Below are positions 18,592-27,164 of a DNA stretch of 64,000 bases, piece by piece. Source of the DNA: Paenibacillus sp. FSL R5-0912 (GTDB lineage: Bacteria; Bacillota; Bacilli; Paenibacillales; Paenibacillaceae); NCBI RefSeq assembly GCF_000758605.1, contig NZ_CP009282.1:1674001-1738000 (forward strand), written 5' to 3'. A program made the position numbers and the translations under genes. The stretch's first letter is position 1. Each line of letters starts with the position of its first letter. The notes under the pieces were generated by a model that did not search any database, was not told where the DNA came from, and worked only from the letters and a program-made list of their open reading frames with translations.

Positions 18592-21500
18592 GGATACAGA
18601 GATTATTGATTTCTCTGAACTTAAAGAGCATCGCTTATTTGTGGTATCAGGAAATACGGGTGCTGGGAAGACATCGATTTTTGACGCGATCTGTTTCGCT
18701 TTGTACGGAGATGCAAGTGGTGAAGATAGAAATGATAACAAGATGCTCCGGAGCCATTTCGCCGATGACCAGGTCCACACGTCAGTTGATTTGGAATTTG
18801 AGCTGAAAGGTCGGACGTACCGTGTATTTCGGCAGTTGGCCCATGTGAAGACCGGAAATAAAGGTGCGACAGGAGATAGTTATGAACTGTACGAAATTAG
18901 CAGTGGAAAGGCTGTCCCCATTGTCGATCGTTTTATCGTGTCGCAGGTAGATGAGAAAATTCGCGGACTTATTGGACTCACCAAGGAGCAGTTTAGTCAG
19001 ATCGTTATGCTGCCACAGGGTGAATTCCGCAAGCTGCTCACCTCAGAGACAGAGAACAAGGAAGAGATCTTGCGCCGGATTTTTAAGACAGGGTTATATA
19101 AACAGGTCACGGACCATTTGAATGAACAACGCAAGGACATACAGCAAATTTGCTCGGAGCAAGCGAAGATGCTGGAATATCATATCGGTAATGTGAAAGG
19201 TGCTCTAGGCGGGCGTGAAGTCTCTGACTTATACAAGGTTTTTGAGCAGGAGAACTACAATACTTATCAAGTGCTTGAAGCATTGGATAAAGAGATTGAA
19301 TATTATACTGTGCAACTGAAAGAAAAGAAGCTGCTGTTGCAATCTGAACTCACCAAATTCCAAGAACATACGGCTATTTATCATCAAGCACAAGCGGTGA
19401 ATGGACAATATGATCTGTTAGATCAGAAATCTGAGGTGAAGCAACAGCTAGTAGCGAAAGAGGATGTTATCAAGCAGCAAACAGTGCAGCTGTCTCTGGC
19501 GGAGCAAGCGGTTCACCTTCAGGTCTATGAACAACATAATATTAAAATGACGGATGAACTAAGTCGTAAAAGCGAGTTGCTCGAAGCTGCGCTTATAGAA
19601 TGCCTGCAGGCTGAAACTGCCCTCAATACGGCTATTGCTCTCTATAAGCAGGAAGAGGGAAAGGAAGAATTACGGAATCAATCTTTACGTGAACTGGATC
19701 GGCTTCAAGGATATCTCCCGACAGTAAAAGAGATTGATCAGAGACAGCAACGAGTCATGAAGCTTACGATAGAAGTCGATACCTTGTCTAAGCAGCTGAA
19801 CGGCTCAATTGATGAGCTGGAGAAGAAACAGAGGCATCGACTCTCTAAGGCAGCGCAAGTTAAGGAACTGGAAGATAAGGTTCTTCATTTGCCGGCAAAG
19901 ACTGAGAAGCTTAACCAGTTAAGACAGCAGGCTGTAACTATGAAAGAATATCTCGGCCTGTTAGACAAACTTACAATAGAACAAGCAGAAGAAAGAGAGA
20001 ATAAAGGGTCATTTGAACAAGCGGATCAGGCGTATTCTGCAATTGAGGAACGCTGGATTGAAGGACAAGCAGGATTGCTTGCAAGTCATCTTCATGATGG
20101 TGAGTTATGTCCAGTCTGCGGAAGTCTTGATCATCCCCAAAAAGCTGCTGCCACCGGCGACATTCCTACCAAAGAAGAGCTTGAACGGATGCGTAAGGAG
20201 AAATCTTCATTTGAAAAAAAATACCTCGAAGTAAAGGCGAAGCTCACAACTACTGAACAGCAGATTAAAGAGAAGCAGCAACAGTTGCTTGAACTGGGAT
20301 ATCCGTTAGAAGGGATTCAGAGTGTCTATGCTGATCTGCAGATAGAGGGAAAGGCACTGGTTGAAGAGGAGAAGCAACTGAAGGAAGAGAATTCTATGTT
20401 GACTCCACTCAAGCAAGCACTAGATACACTGGACAGCAAATTGGAGGAGTTACGCAAACAAAAGGAACATACGCTAAATCTGTTCAATAGCAAAAATACA
20501 GAATATGTAACTGAGAAAGCATTATTTGATCAATCGTTATCCAGCTTGCCTGAAGATGTCCGTAGTCTCGAGAAATTGGAGCAGCATATCAAGATTGCAG
20601 AGAGTAACAAAAGGCAGCTGGAGAGTGCGTGGAAGCAAGCACAGAGTCAATACCAGGAAGCGAACGAACGGAATATAAAGGCATCAGCAAGCCGAGTCAA
20701 TGCTGAGAATGGAAAAAGTGAAGCAACTACCAATAAGGACAAGGCTCTTCAAAGTTACCTCGGAGCGTTAGAACAAGCTGGGTTCGCTTCAGAAGAAAGC
20801 TATAAAGCAGCGAAGATGAGCAATGAGGCTCAGGCTGATCTGAAGAGTCAGATTGAAATGCACAAGGCCTCACTGGCATCGGTAACCAAGCAAATTGAGG
20901 AATTAAGTTTCACGCTGGCAGGCAAAGAACGTCAAGATCTTGCCATCCTGCAGAAGCTTCTAGATGATCTGGAACAATCTATTGATATCGTTCGCGCGGA
21001 GTCTATCCAAGCCGGGAATAACTTTGATAAAGGCTCGGAATTTAAGGCGAATATTCTTGAGGCTGAGCGTAGCTGCCAAGAGGCTGAACGCGAATACCTA
21101 GTCGTGAAAGATTTGTATGATGTTGTGCGCGGAGAGAATAGTAGTAAGATCTCCTTTGAACGCTATCTGCAAATTGAGTTTTTAGATAAAATTATTCACA
21201 ATGCAAACCATCGGCTACAAAAGATGTCCGGAGGACAATACTATCTTGTCCGTAGCGACCGTATGGAGAAACGCGGCAAGCAAAGTGGCCTTGGATTTGA
21301 TGTGTATGACAATTATACCGGTCAACTGAGGGATGTGAAGACATTATCCGGTGGAGAAAAGTTTAATGCTTCGCTGTGTCTAGCGCTTGGAATGGCAGAT
21401 GTTATTCAAGCTTATGATGGCGGCGTTTCACTAGAAACCATGTTCATCGACGAGGGTTTTGGTTCACTGGACGAAGAGTCTCTGAACAAAGCCATTGATA

Positions 21501-21640
21501 CTCTGATTGACCTGCAACAGTCCGGCCGAATGATTGGTGTGATCTCACATGTTCAGGAGCTGAAGAGCGCGATACCGGCAATCCTGGAGGTGAAGAAAAC
21601 GAGGGAAGGGTATAGTTATACTAACTTTTATGTGATTTAG
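18548..21640 (+). CDS. sbcC: SbcC, Rad50-type ATPase of the SbcCD complex
   Basis: 1,030 residues from ATG 18548 with AAGGAG 7 bases before it. The N-terminal ATPase half has VSGNTGAGKTSIFDAICFA (Walker A, about residue 35). Long coiled coils of about 200-490 and 550-830 flank a zinc hook LCPVCG (about 521). The C-terminal half has TLSGGEKFNASLCLAL (signature, about 935) and FIDEGFGSLDEESL (Walker B). The protein tethers DNA ends and gates SbcD. Full length, no defect seen. A weak hairpin terminator (21720-21759) follows. Confidence 0.95.
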   Translation: MRPLKLTMTAFGPYKDTEIIDFSELKEHRLFVVSGNTGAGKTSIFDAICFALYGDASGEDRNDNKMLRSHFADDQVHTSVDLEFELKGRTYRVFRQLAHVKTGNKGATGDSYELYEISSGKAVPIVDRFIVSQVDEKIRGLIGLTKEQFSQIVMLPQGEFRKLLTSETENKEEILRRIFKTGLYKQVTDHLNEQRKDIQQICSEQAKMLEYHIGNVKGALGGREVSDLYKVFEQENYNTYQVLEALDKEIEYYTVQLKEKKLLLQSELTKFQEHTAIYHQAQAVNGQYDLLDQKSEVKQQLVAKEDVIKQQTVQLSLAEQAVHLQVYEQHNIKMTDELSRKSELLEAALIECLQAETALNTAIALYKQEEGKEELRNQSLRELDRLQGYLPTVKEIDQRQQRVMKLTIEVDTLSKQLNGSIDELEKKQRHRLSKAAQVKELEDKVLHLPAKTEKLNQLRQQAVTMKEYLGLLDKLTIEQAEERENKGSFEQADQAYSAIEERWIEGQAGLLASHLHDGELCPVCGSLDHPQKAAATGDIPTKEELERMRKEKSSFEKKYLEVKAKLTTTEQQIKEKQQQLLELGYPLEGIQSVYADLQIEGKALVEEEKQLKEENSMLTPLKQALDTLDSKLEELRKQKEHTLNLFNSKNTEYVTEKALFDQSLSSLPEDVRSLEKLEQHIKIAESNKRQLESAWKQAQSQYQEANERNIKASASRVNAENGKSEATTNKDKALQSYLGALEQAGFASEESYKAAKMSNEAQADLKSQIEMHKASLASVTKQIEELSFTLAGKERQDLAILQKLLDDLEQSIDIVRAESIQAGNNFDKGSEFKANILEAERSCQEAEREYLVVKDLYDVVRGENSSKISFERYLQIEFLDKIIHNANHRLQKMSGGQYYLVRSDRMEKRGKQSGLGFDVYDNYTGQLRDVKTLSGGEKFNASLCLALGMADVIQAYDGGVSLETMFIDEGFGSLDEESLNKAIDTLIDLQQSGRMIGVISHVQELKSAIPAILEVKKTREGYSYTNFYVI

Positions 21641-21719
21641 ATGAATCGATGGTACATTTTTTGTAGTGATGATTATAGGGAATCTCTATAGTCCGTATGC
21701 TAGTCAAAATTTATAAAAG

Positions 21720-21759
21720 AAAAGAGATGGATTTCCGATAACGGTAGTTCGTCTCTTTT
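21720..21759 (+). terminator. Probable terminator after sbcC
   Basis: AAAAGAGA (21720-21727) pairs with TCTCTTTT (21752-21759), with G-T-containing pairing inside. It lies 80 bases after the sbcC stop. The rest of the 350-base gap to 21990 holds only the palindrome AAAACATGTTTT (21919-21930), a poor LexA match, and the ribosome site of the next gene. Confidence 0.55.
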
Positions 21760-21990
21760 CTGCATTAATCACAGGAACTAGCTAAAAAATAAACCAAAGG
21801 GAATATTTGGTCGACAGGCTACTTTTTTTGTCGTATTGTTTATTTACAGGAGAATGTGCCGCAAGAACTACATAATAAAAAATGTGCATTATCAATAACG
21901 ATTAAATAATATAGCCCTAAAACATGTTTTCGGTGCCCAGTTATTAACCGAGCAAACGATATCAAAGACGAAATATTTGAGGGAAGCATT

Positions 21991-24561
21991 ATGACGATTA
22001 ATAATGAACAATTAAAGTCAGGGACAAACATTAGATTTATTAATGCTGTTTTGAATCGTGAATTTGAGGAAGTAGAAAGATTCTTAGAAATACCCGAAAT
22101 TTCGAGGAACTTGAATGCTGAGGATAATGGGAGAACCGTATTGATGTATGCTGCAGAGCGTGGGCTTGAAGACATGGTGGAGATGCTTATACTCCGTGGA
22201 GGGGCAGAACCTAACTATATCAACAGTTATGGAAAGACGGCGCTAGATTACGCCAAATCAAAGAATAATATTAGTGTAGAGCGAATTTTACTCCAATATA
22301 CTGCAGTGCCTAGTAGTGATTTCAACTCAAAGTCTAATGCAGCGCCAGTAGCCGGAAATAAAAGATTGAAGCAAAAATCATTTAGCGTCTCTCCGTTGTT
22401 CCAAGAAGAACAACGGTATTTAGATGGAACTATTGAATTAATCAATCATCGGCTGAATGAGGTGAATAACCTGCCGAATGCAGGTGTTGACCGATCGACT
22501 CGTCGTGCTCTTCAACGACATTTTGCTGATAGCAGTGATAATCTAAAAAACAGCCTACAATTACCTTACTTTGGAAGGATAGATTTCAAACAAGAAACTA
22601 GCCAATCAAATGAGTCGTTATATATTGGAAAGTTTAGCCTGGCTGATGGGAACGATAAGCTACGGGTCATCAACTGGTCGACCCCAGCAGGTGCTCTCTT
22701 CTATAGCAGGAGACTAGGACGTATAGAGGATCATAGTCTGGGAAAAGGTGAAGTTAAGCTGATTCGAAATATTACAATTAGAAATCAGCAGATTAAGGAT
22801 ATTCATGATGTCGGTGAGGAGAGTATGTTTGATCCCTTATTAGTTTCGCGGTTACAAGGAAATGCTAAAAAGCAGATGCAGGACATCGTAGAAACCATTC
22901 AAGAAGAACAAGATCGAATTATTCGACTCCCCAAAAATAATCCAATAATTGTGCAAGGGTCGGCGGGGTCGGGAAAGACAACGGTTGCTTTGCATCGACT
23001 TGCCTACTTGTTTCATAACCATCCTGAGCTGTTGCCAGAACGGATGATTATATTTGGACCCAATCAGATGTTCATGTCTTACATCGCTGAGGTGCTGCCA
23101 GGGCTAGGGTTAGAGGGTGTTGAACAAGTGTCATTCGATGATTGGGCTGTAAAGCGTTTAAGTCATACTGGTTATAAGATGAGTCGAGTTAATCCTTATC
23201 AAGCTTATGAGAATCCTCAATTTTTTAAGTGGTGTGCTTGGCGAGGGTCTATGTTATGCAAAGATAAATTACAAGGTTTAGTCGAAAGTTATACCTATGA
23301 CATGGCTCCAGTGATTGGTGTTTTAGCTGAGACAGAGATGTTTCGCTTTGAAGCTGGTAACATTGAATTGCGACGCTGGTATTTCGAGGATTTCAAGTAC
23401 GATAAACCATGGACCCGTCATGAGAAAGTTTTGAAAAATATTAAGTATCGGTTTGATTGGTATGTTAAGCAGCAGATGAGAGAGTTGGAAAGAACTAATC
23501 GTGATATATTACCAGAAACGAAGGCTTCGCTTGCTGAGTTGAATCGTCGATTTGACGATTCATATGGGCAACTGACAAGAGAGTGGCGCAAAATTAATGA
23601 ATTTGAAATATATTTCGAGGCTTTTTCTGATTTTAAGCAGATGACCAGTCTATTAGAAGGTTGGTCTGAAGACGAGATAACACGAATTTGTGACTATGTT
23701 AAGAGACAAAGTGAGCACAGACAATTTTCGTATGAGGATCTTCCTGCGCTTCTCTATATTCGAAATGCACTTTCTGATGGTATCGGTGTGATAGAAAAGA
23801 ATAGCCCCACTTCGGCAAAATATCAATATACAGTAGTGGATGAGGCACAGGATTTTTCTCCTTTTCAACTATGGTTAATCAGTGAGTTAACAGTAAACGG
23901 GGGGTTAATGATTTTAGGTGATCTTGCTCAAGCGGTCCATGCTTATCGTGGATTAGATAACTGGTCACAGGTTCAAGAATTATTTGATGGCGTTTGTGAT
24001 TTATGTATGTTAACTGTCAGTTACCGCTCGACTATTGAAATAATTCAGGTAGCAAATGCAATAATCAAACCTTGGAGTGATGGAAAAATCACACTTTCGA
24101 AGCCGATTCTACGCAATGGAAATAAGCCAAGTCTCCACATCTTTGAAAATAGTATAGAGCAAGTGAATGCATTACCCAGCTTAGTGAAACAACTTCGGAA
24201 TGTGGGTCATTCAAAAATAGCTATAATTACGAAAACCAGTAAATGGAACTCTGATATTGCTAGGACTTTGAGAGGCGCTGGGATTCAGTCAAAAGCTGTA
24301 GAAAGGCCAAATCAATTTCATTCCCAAGATTCCCAAGATGAAGATATCATCCTAATCGATGCGGCCCTTTCAAAGGGCTTAGAATTTGATGCTACTATTG
24401 TATTTGATGTTTCTTGCAATATATATGATGATTCAGAATTTGATCGAAAGCTTCTTTATGTAGGTTGTACTCGTGCTCTTCATGAAATGTATCTAACCTG
24501 TACTGTGCCTTCGACTCTATTAAATGGTATAGAGGGGAACTTGATTAATCCTATTGATTGA
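21991..24561 (+). CDS. Ankyrin-repeat fused to a HelD/UvrD-like helicase
   Basis: 856 residues from ATG 21991 (TTGAGGGAA upstream). Residues about 15-110 are ankyrin repeats (GRTVLMYAAERGLEDMVEML, then YGKTALDYAKSKNN). A HelD-like part follows: FQEEQRYLDGTIELIN, YIGKFSLADG, INWSTPAGALFYSR, then QEEQDRIIRLPKNNPII and VQGSAGSGKTTVALHRLAYL (Walker A about 321-330), YTVVDEAQDFSPFQ (about 612), LGDLAQAVHAYRG, LTVSYRST and LLYVGCTRA. HelD-family proteins are superfamily 1 ATPases that strip stalled RNA polymerase. An ankyrin N-terminus on one is unusual and suggests a protein-sensing or phage-interaction role. Monocistronic, between two terminators. Confidence 0.85.
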   Translation: MTINNEQLKSGTNIRFINAVLNREFEEVERFLEIPEISRNLNAEDNGRTVLMYAAERGLEDMVEMLILRGGAEPNYINSYGKTALDYAKSKNNISVERILLQYTAVPSSDFNSKSNAAPVAGNKRLKQKSFSVSPLFQEEQRYLDGTIELINHRLNEVNNLPNAGVDRSTRRALQRHFADSSDNLKNSLQLPYFGRIDFKQETSQSNESLYIGKFSLADGNDKLRVINWSTPAGALFYSRRLGRIEDHSLGKGEVKLIRNITIRNQQIKDIHDVGEESMFDPLLVSRLQGNAKKQMQDIVETIQEEQDRIIRLPKNNPIIVQGSAGSGKTTVALHRLAYLFHNHPELLPERMIIFGPNQMFMSYIAEVLPGLGLEGVEQVSFDDWAVKRLSHTGYKMSRVNPYQAYENPQFFKWCAWRGSMLCKDKLQGLVESYTYDMAPVIGVLAETEMFRFEAGNIELRRWYFEDFKYDKPWTRHEKVLKNIKYRFDWYVKQQMRELERTNRDILPETKASLAELNRRFDDSYGQLTREWRKINEFEIYFEAFSDFKQMTSLLEGWSEDEITRICDYVKRQSEHRQFSYEDLPALLYIRNALSDGIGVIEKNSPTSAKYQYTVVDEAQDFSPFQLWLISELTVNGGLMILGDLAQAVHAYRGLDNWSQVQELFDGVCDLCMLTVSYRSTIEIIQVANAIIKPWSDGKITLSKPILRNGNKPSLHIFENSIEQVNALPSLVKQLRNVGHSKIAIITKTSKWNSDIARTLRGAGIQSKAVERPNQFHSQDSQDEDIILIDAALSKGLEFDATIVFDVSCNIYDDSEFDRKLLYVGCTRALHEMYLTCTVPSTLLNGIEGNLINPID

Positions 24562-24607
24562 GTAGATCTTTATCATAGAAAACACTCATGTACTTGCTAT
24601 TACTTGT

Positions 24608-24634
24608 ATCCTCCCCCAACGGAGGATTTTTTTT
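24608..24634 (+). terminator. Rho-independent terminator after the ankyrin-HelD gene
   Basis: ATCCTCC (24608-24614) pairs with GGAGGAT (24621-24627), followed by eight T in all. It lies 47 bases after the stop and only four bases before the next LexA box. Confidence 0.85.
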
Positions 24635-24637
24635 ATG

Positions 24638-24681
24638 CGAACATACACTCGCTGACAGAGTATTGCTTTCACTGATAAACA
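24638..24681 (+). promoter_or_regulatory. LexA-type box and probable promoter
   Basis: CGAACATACACTCG (24638-24651) matches the LexA consensus at all but one core base and is followed directly by CTGACA (24652-24657, -35). TGATAAACA (24673-24681) gives an extended -10 with an 18-base spacer. This would drive the gene at 24871 in an SOS-dependent way. Confidence 0.7.
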
Positions 24682-24870
24682 AATTAGCTAAGGAACAGGT
24701 CTTAATTGATGGTTTCAAAAAACACTCGGAGTTAGCGAAAAACAAGTTAACTTGCGAAAGCAGCGAGAGGATTTACTGTTATTACAGTTTAAATAAGGAA
24801 CTGAACCGAGCCCTCGAACCGTATAAATGCAAAGTTAAGTTAGTCCCTCACATTAAACTAATAAGAATGG
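24682..24870 (+). other. Long leader or decayed ORF before the 24871 gene
   Basis: No start codon with a ribosome site is seen. One frame stays open from the promoter to 24905 and reads plausibly (for example ERIYCYYSLNKELNRALEPY), but it has no ATG, GTG or TTG start downstream of the expected transcription start. It could be the rest of a broken gene or a long untranslated leader. Confidence 0.3.
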
Positions 24871-25410
24871 GTGATGACATTGATGGTAAATATGGAACTG
24901 ACTGAAGGGATGATGAGATCTGAGGGTTGGGCATACTTGTTTGATCTTTCATTTTTGGAGCACACGGAAGATGAGGATGCTATCGATAAGCATATACGGA
25001 GCATCTACAAAACAGCAATTGATGGTTTACTAAACCAAAGATCTAAGAAGCTGAAAAAGGGTCCTATTGTATTCTGGAATTGTCTGAAAAGAGTAACAGG
25101 TGATCAAAATCAACTGGTTGATGGCTATATTCTGATGATCACTCCTTATTATAGACAGCTTACTGGTAGAGACTCCGACCCTATTGTGGAATCTATGTGG
25201 AAACATAAGGGATACATTCGAGCAAGCTCAGCCATACCACTATTAGAAGGCGCGGTCCCCGCGTGTATTTTAACTGAGGGGGAGGTTTATCCGTTAGATA
25301 TTGATGAGACATTCTTCGAGAATTTGTCTGAACTGTTTGAAGAGCATCAATATGTGCTTTCGCTTGTTAATCCGGGGATGGCTTTGCGATCCAATCCTTA
25401 TCAGAATTAA
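24871..25410 (+). CDS. Hypothetical protein, up to 179 residues
   Basis: The start is uncertain: several in-frame ATGs exist (24871, 24880, 24889, 24907, 24910). GAAGGG sits directly before 24907, too close to be a good ribosome site for it. The product is acidic and soluble, with a helical N-terminal half (DLSFLEHTEDEDAIDKHIRS, SIYKTAIDGLL) and a beta-rich end (GYILMITPYYRQLTG). No catalytic motif or membrane segment is seen and I do not recognise the family. Its promoter carries a LexA-type box and it is followed by a terminator, so it seems to be an SOS-controlled single gene between defence systems. Confidence 0.6.
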   Translation: MMTLMVNMELTEGMMRSEGWAYLFDLSFLEHTEDEDAIDKHIRSIYKTAIDGLLNQRSKKLKKGPIVFWNCLKRVTGDQNQLVDGYILMITPYYRQLTGRDSDPIVESMWKHKGYIRASSAIPLLEGAVPACILTEGEVYPLDIDETFFENLSELFEEHQYVLSLVNPGMALRSNPYQN

Positions 25411-25503
25411 TCTACATTAAAGAAAGGTGATATAGTTCATCGCCCCCTTCAGAGAATGGCGAATCTCTTACCGCCAAGATTTTCACACCGAAACTGCTCT
25501 CTT

Positions 25504-25529
25504 AGACGACCTCACGGCCGTCTTTTTTT
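25504..25529 (+). terminator. Rho-independent terminator
   Basis: AGACG and CC (25504-25511) pair with GG and CGTCT (25516-25523), followed by a run of seven T. The rest of the 307-base gap before 25718 holds the LexA box and promoter. Confidence 0.7.
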
Positions 25530-25597
25530 GATTTCACAAGGACTTCAGACCCAACTCGTCGAAATGAGACGGATATGGATAAGGAATAATTTCCAGA

Positions 25598-25640
25598 TGA
25601 ACATACGTTCGCTGACATGTGGTGGTCTAGGCAGTATGGT
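25598..25640 (+). promoter_or_regulatory. Perfect LexA box and promoter of the McrBC-like operon
   Basis: TGAACATACGTTCG (25598-25611) has the perfect core GAAC-N4-GTTC. CTGACA (25612-25617) follows directly as -35, and TATGGT (25635-25640) is the -10 at exactly 17 bases. LexA bound here would touch the -35 and block transcription; this is the clearest of the five sites. Confidence 0.8.
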
Positions 25641-25717
25641 CTAATGGAAATAGGTAATAGAGAGTGTAGAGTTAAATGTGATTGTCAGAATGAATGCGTA
25701 TATAAGGAAGGGCTATA

Positions 25718-26518
25718 TTGGAAGGAAGTGCAACTTTGATTGCGGAAATTCACAATAAAATCTCAAAAACGGGCAGCAACTTGTCTGACCGGCTTGAGGA
25801 CAAGTTAACGGGTGATTTTTTTGGCTCGATTCGGTACCTTCCTATAGAAACTGCTTTGCAGCAAGTATTGATGGCAGTTCGTTTCGAGATCAATGATCAG
25901 GAATCGGAGTGGGAGCAAGCTATACTATCGACTCAAGGATTTGACTATGAGATCAAGTTCTGGGTTCGACATGCAGAAGGGGAAATCGATTTGATTTTGA
26001 AACTCCCCACTGCCGTTATTGGTATCGAGGTTAAATACTATAGCGGGCTCTCATCAGAGGACGAAGAGTCAGAGGAAATGGTCACACCGGGAGAAAGTAT
26101 CAACCAGCTAGCTCGTTATTCCCGGTTGCTTCAAGATATTAGGCAAGAACAACCCGCGTATCTTATATTCTTAGCCCCTTTAAATATTTTGCTGCCGGTC
26201 GAACGAGATATGAAAGGGCGTTCTATCATATCACAAGATATCAAGTTGGGTTTTCTGGCTTGGCAAAATGTATTGGAGCAACTGCAAGGCATTGAATTAC
26301 TGAATTTGGATATTGGTCAGAGGAGGATTTTACAGGATTTGATTGACCTCTTGCTTCAAAAAGGCTTTGATCGTTTTAGAGGATTCAGCTCTGCCGGCAA
26401 AGATAGTTTTATGAATGGGCAGTCCTATACATTCTACAAGAAAACAAAGTCATGGCCTAATTTATCATGGCCAATCCACCAAAATGTTCAGGAGGGAAAC
26501 TATGTCTATATCAAATGA
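25718..26518 (+). CDS. PD-(D/E)XK nuclease-like protein, 266 residues
   Basis: TTG 25718 is chosen because AAGGAAGG lies 7 bases upstream. The middle part has the order expected of a restriction-endonuclease fold: WVRHAEGEIDLIL (D near residue 93) followed by AVIGIEVKYYSG (ExK, about 105-111). The rest is helical with no membrane segment. PD-(D/E)XK nucleases cut DNA with metal ions, but the substrate cannot be told. It is the first gene after an SOS-type promoter, overlaps the next ORF by 17 bases and precedes McrB- and McrC-like genes, so it may be an accessory nuclease or targeting subunit of that system. Confidence 0.7.
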   Translation: MEGSATLIAEIHNKISKTGSNLSDRLEDKLTGDFFGSIRYLPIETALQQVLMAVRFEINDQESEWEQAILSTQGFDYEIKFWVRHAEGEIDLILKLPTAVIGIEVKYYSGLSSEDEESEEMVTPGESINQLARYSRLLQDIRQEQPAYLIFLAPLNILLPVERDMKGRSIISQDIKLGFLAWQNVLEQLQGIELLNLDIGQRRILQDLIDLLLQKGFDRFRGFSSAGKDSFMNGQSYTFYKKTKSWPNLSWPIHQNVQEGNYVYIK

Positions 26519-27092
26519 TCTTGGCGGTAATATCAGTCTCGCTGTAAAGGTGCTGCGGGAAACGTACAAAAACTTAAATCTGCTTTTCGGTGAGATGGAT
26601 ATGATCGGTAAAGAAGTGGGGTTCGTTCCATTAACTCCACGATTTTTAAGATGGAAGTCAGATAGCTATGAGGATGGCTGGCTACTCAATAATTTCATCA
26701 AGATTTATTAATTGGATGGAGCTACTGCCGGTAACGAACAAGTGCCTGATTTGAAGGAAGGCGCTGTTTATGTAGTCGAGATTGAACTGGCCGGGGAAGA
26801 CGCGTATCCCGAAATTACCTTATCTCGGTTTCATTATGATCTTTCCTGTTGGGAACGCATGCCTGCCATCTCGGATCATTGGCTCTTTAATGACCCATAC
26901 CGAATAGAGAATCATTTTGAGATTGATTGTGTCGATGAGATCTGGACTAGTAAAGTTAAAGAAAAATCATCTAAAAAGTATTGGGGTTTTAAGCAGGCAA
27001 TTGGTAAATCTATTCCGCTTGTAACAGTAAATGATGCTGAATCTATTAGAGTAGGAATATTTCAACAGTTACTAGAGTTGCCTGAGGCGTAG
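26502..27092 (+). pseudogene. Unknown gene interrupted by an in-frame TAA
   Basis: ATG 26502 has a good GGAGGG ribosome site and reads MSISNDLGGNISLAVKVLRE. It meets TAA at 26709-26711 after 69 codons, and the same frame then stays open for 126 more codons to 27092, with protein-like sequence (KEGAVYVVEIELAGEDAYPE). No ribosome site precedes the second part, whose only early start would be TTG 26712. A single CAA-to-TAA change (Gln to stop) would explain it. The whole would be about 195 residues, soluble, of unknown family. It lies between the nuclease-like and McrB genes on the same strand. Alternatives are a sequencing error or readthrough. Confidence 0.6.
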
Positions 27093-27164
27093 ACTAGTAT
27101 TAGCCACAGCCAGACAAAAAAAGTAACGGATAAAAACGGACTCGAACATTCAAAGGAGCTCATT

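Noticed and set aside
21919..21932. AAAACATGTTTTCG as a sixth LexA box
   Set aside because: Two core mismatches to GAAC-N4-GTTC and no CTGACA after it; its symmetry is that of a shorter palindrome.
24588..24905. 105-residue open frame spanning the terminator and LexA box
   Set aside because: Its ATG lies before a strong terminator and the frame crosses the promoter; no start codon with a ribosome site is found downstream of the expected transcription start. Kept only as a possible decayed ORF.
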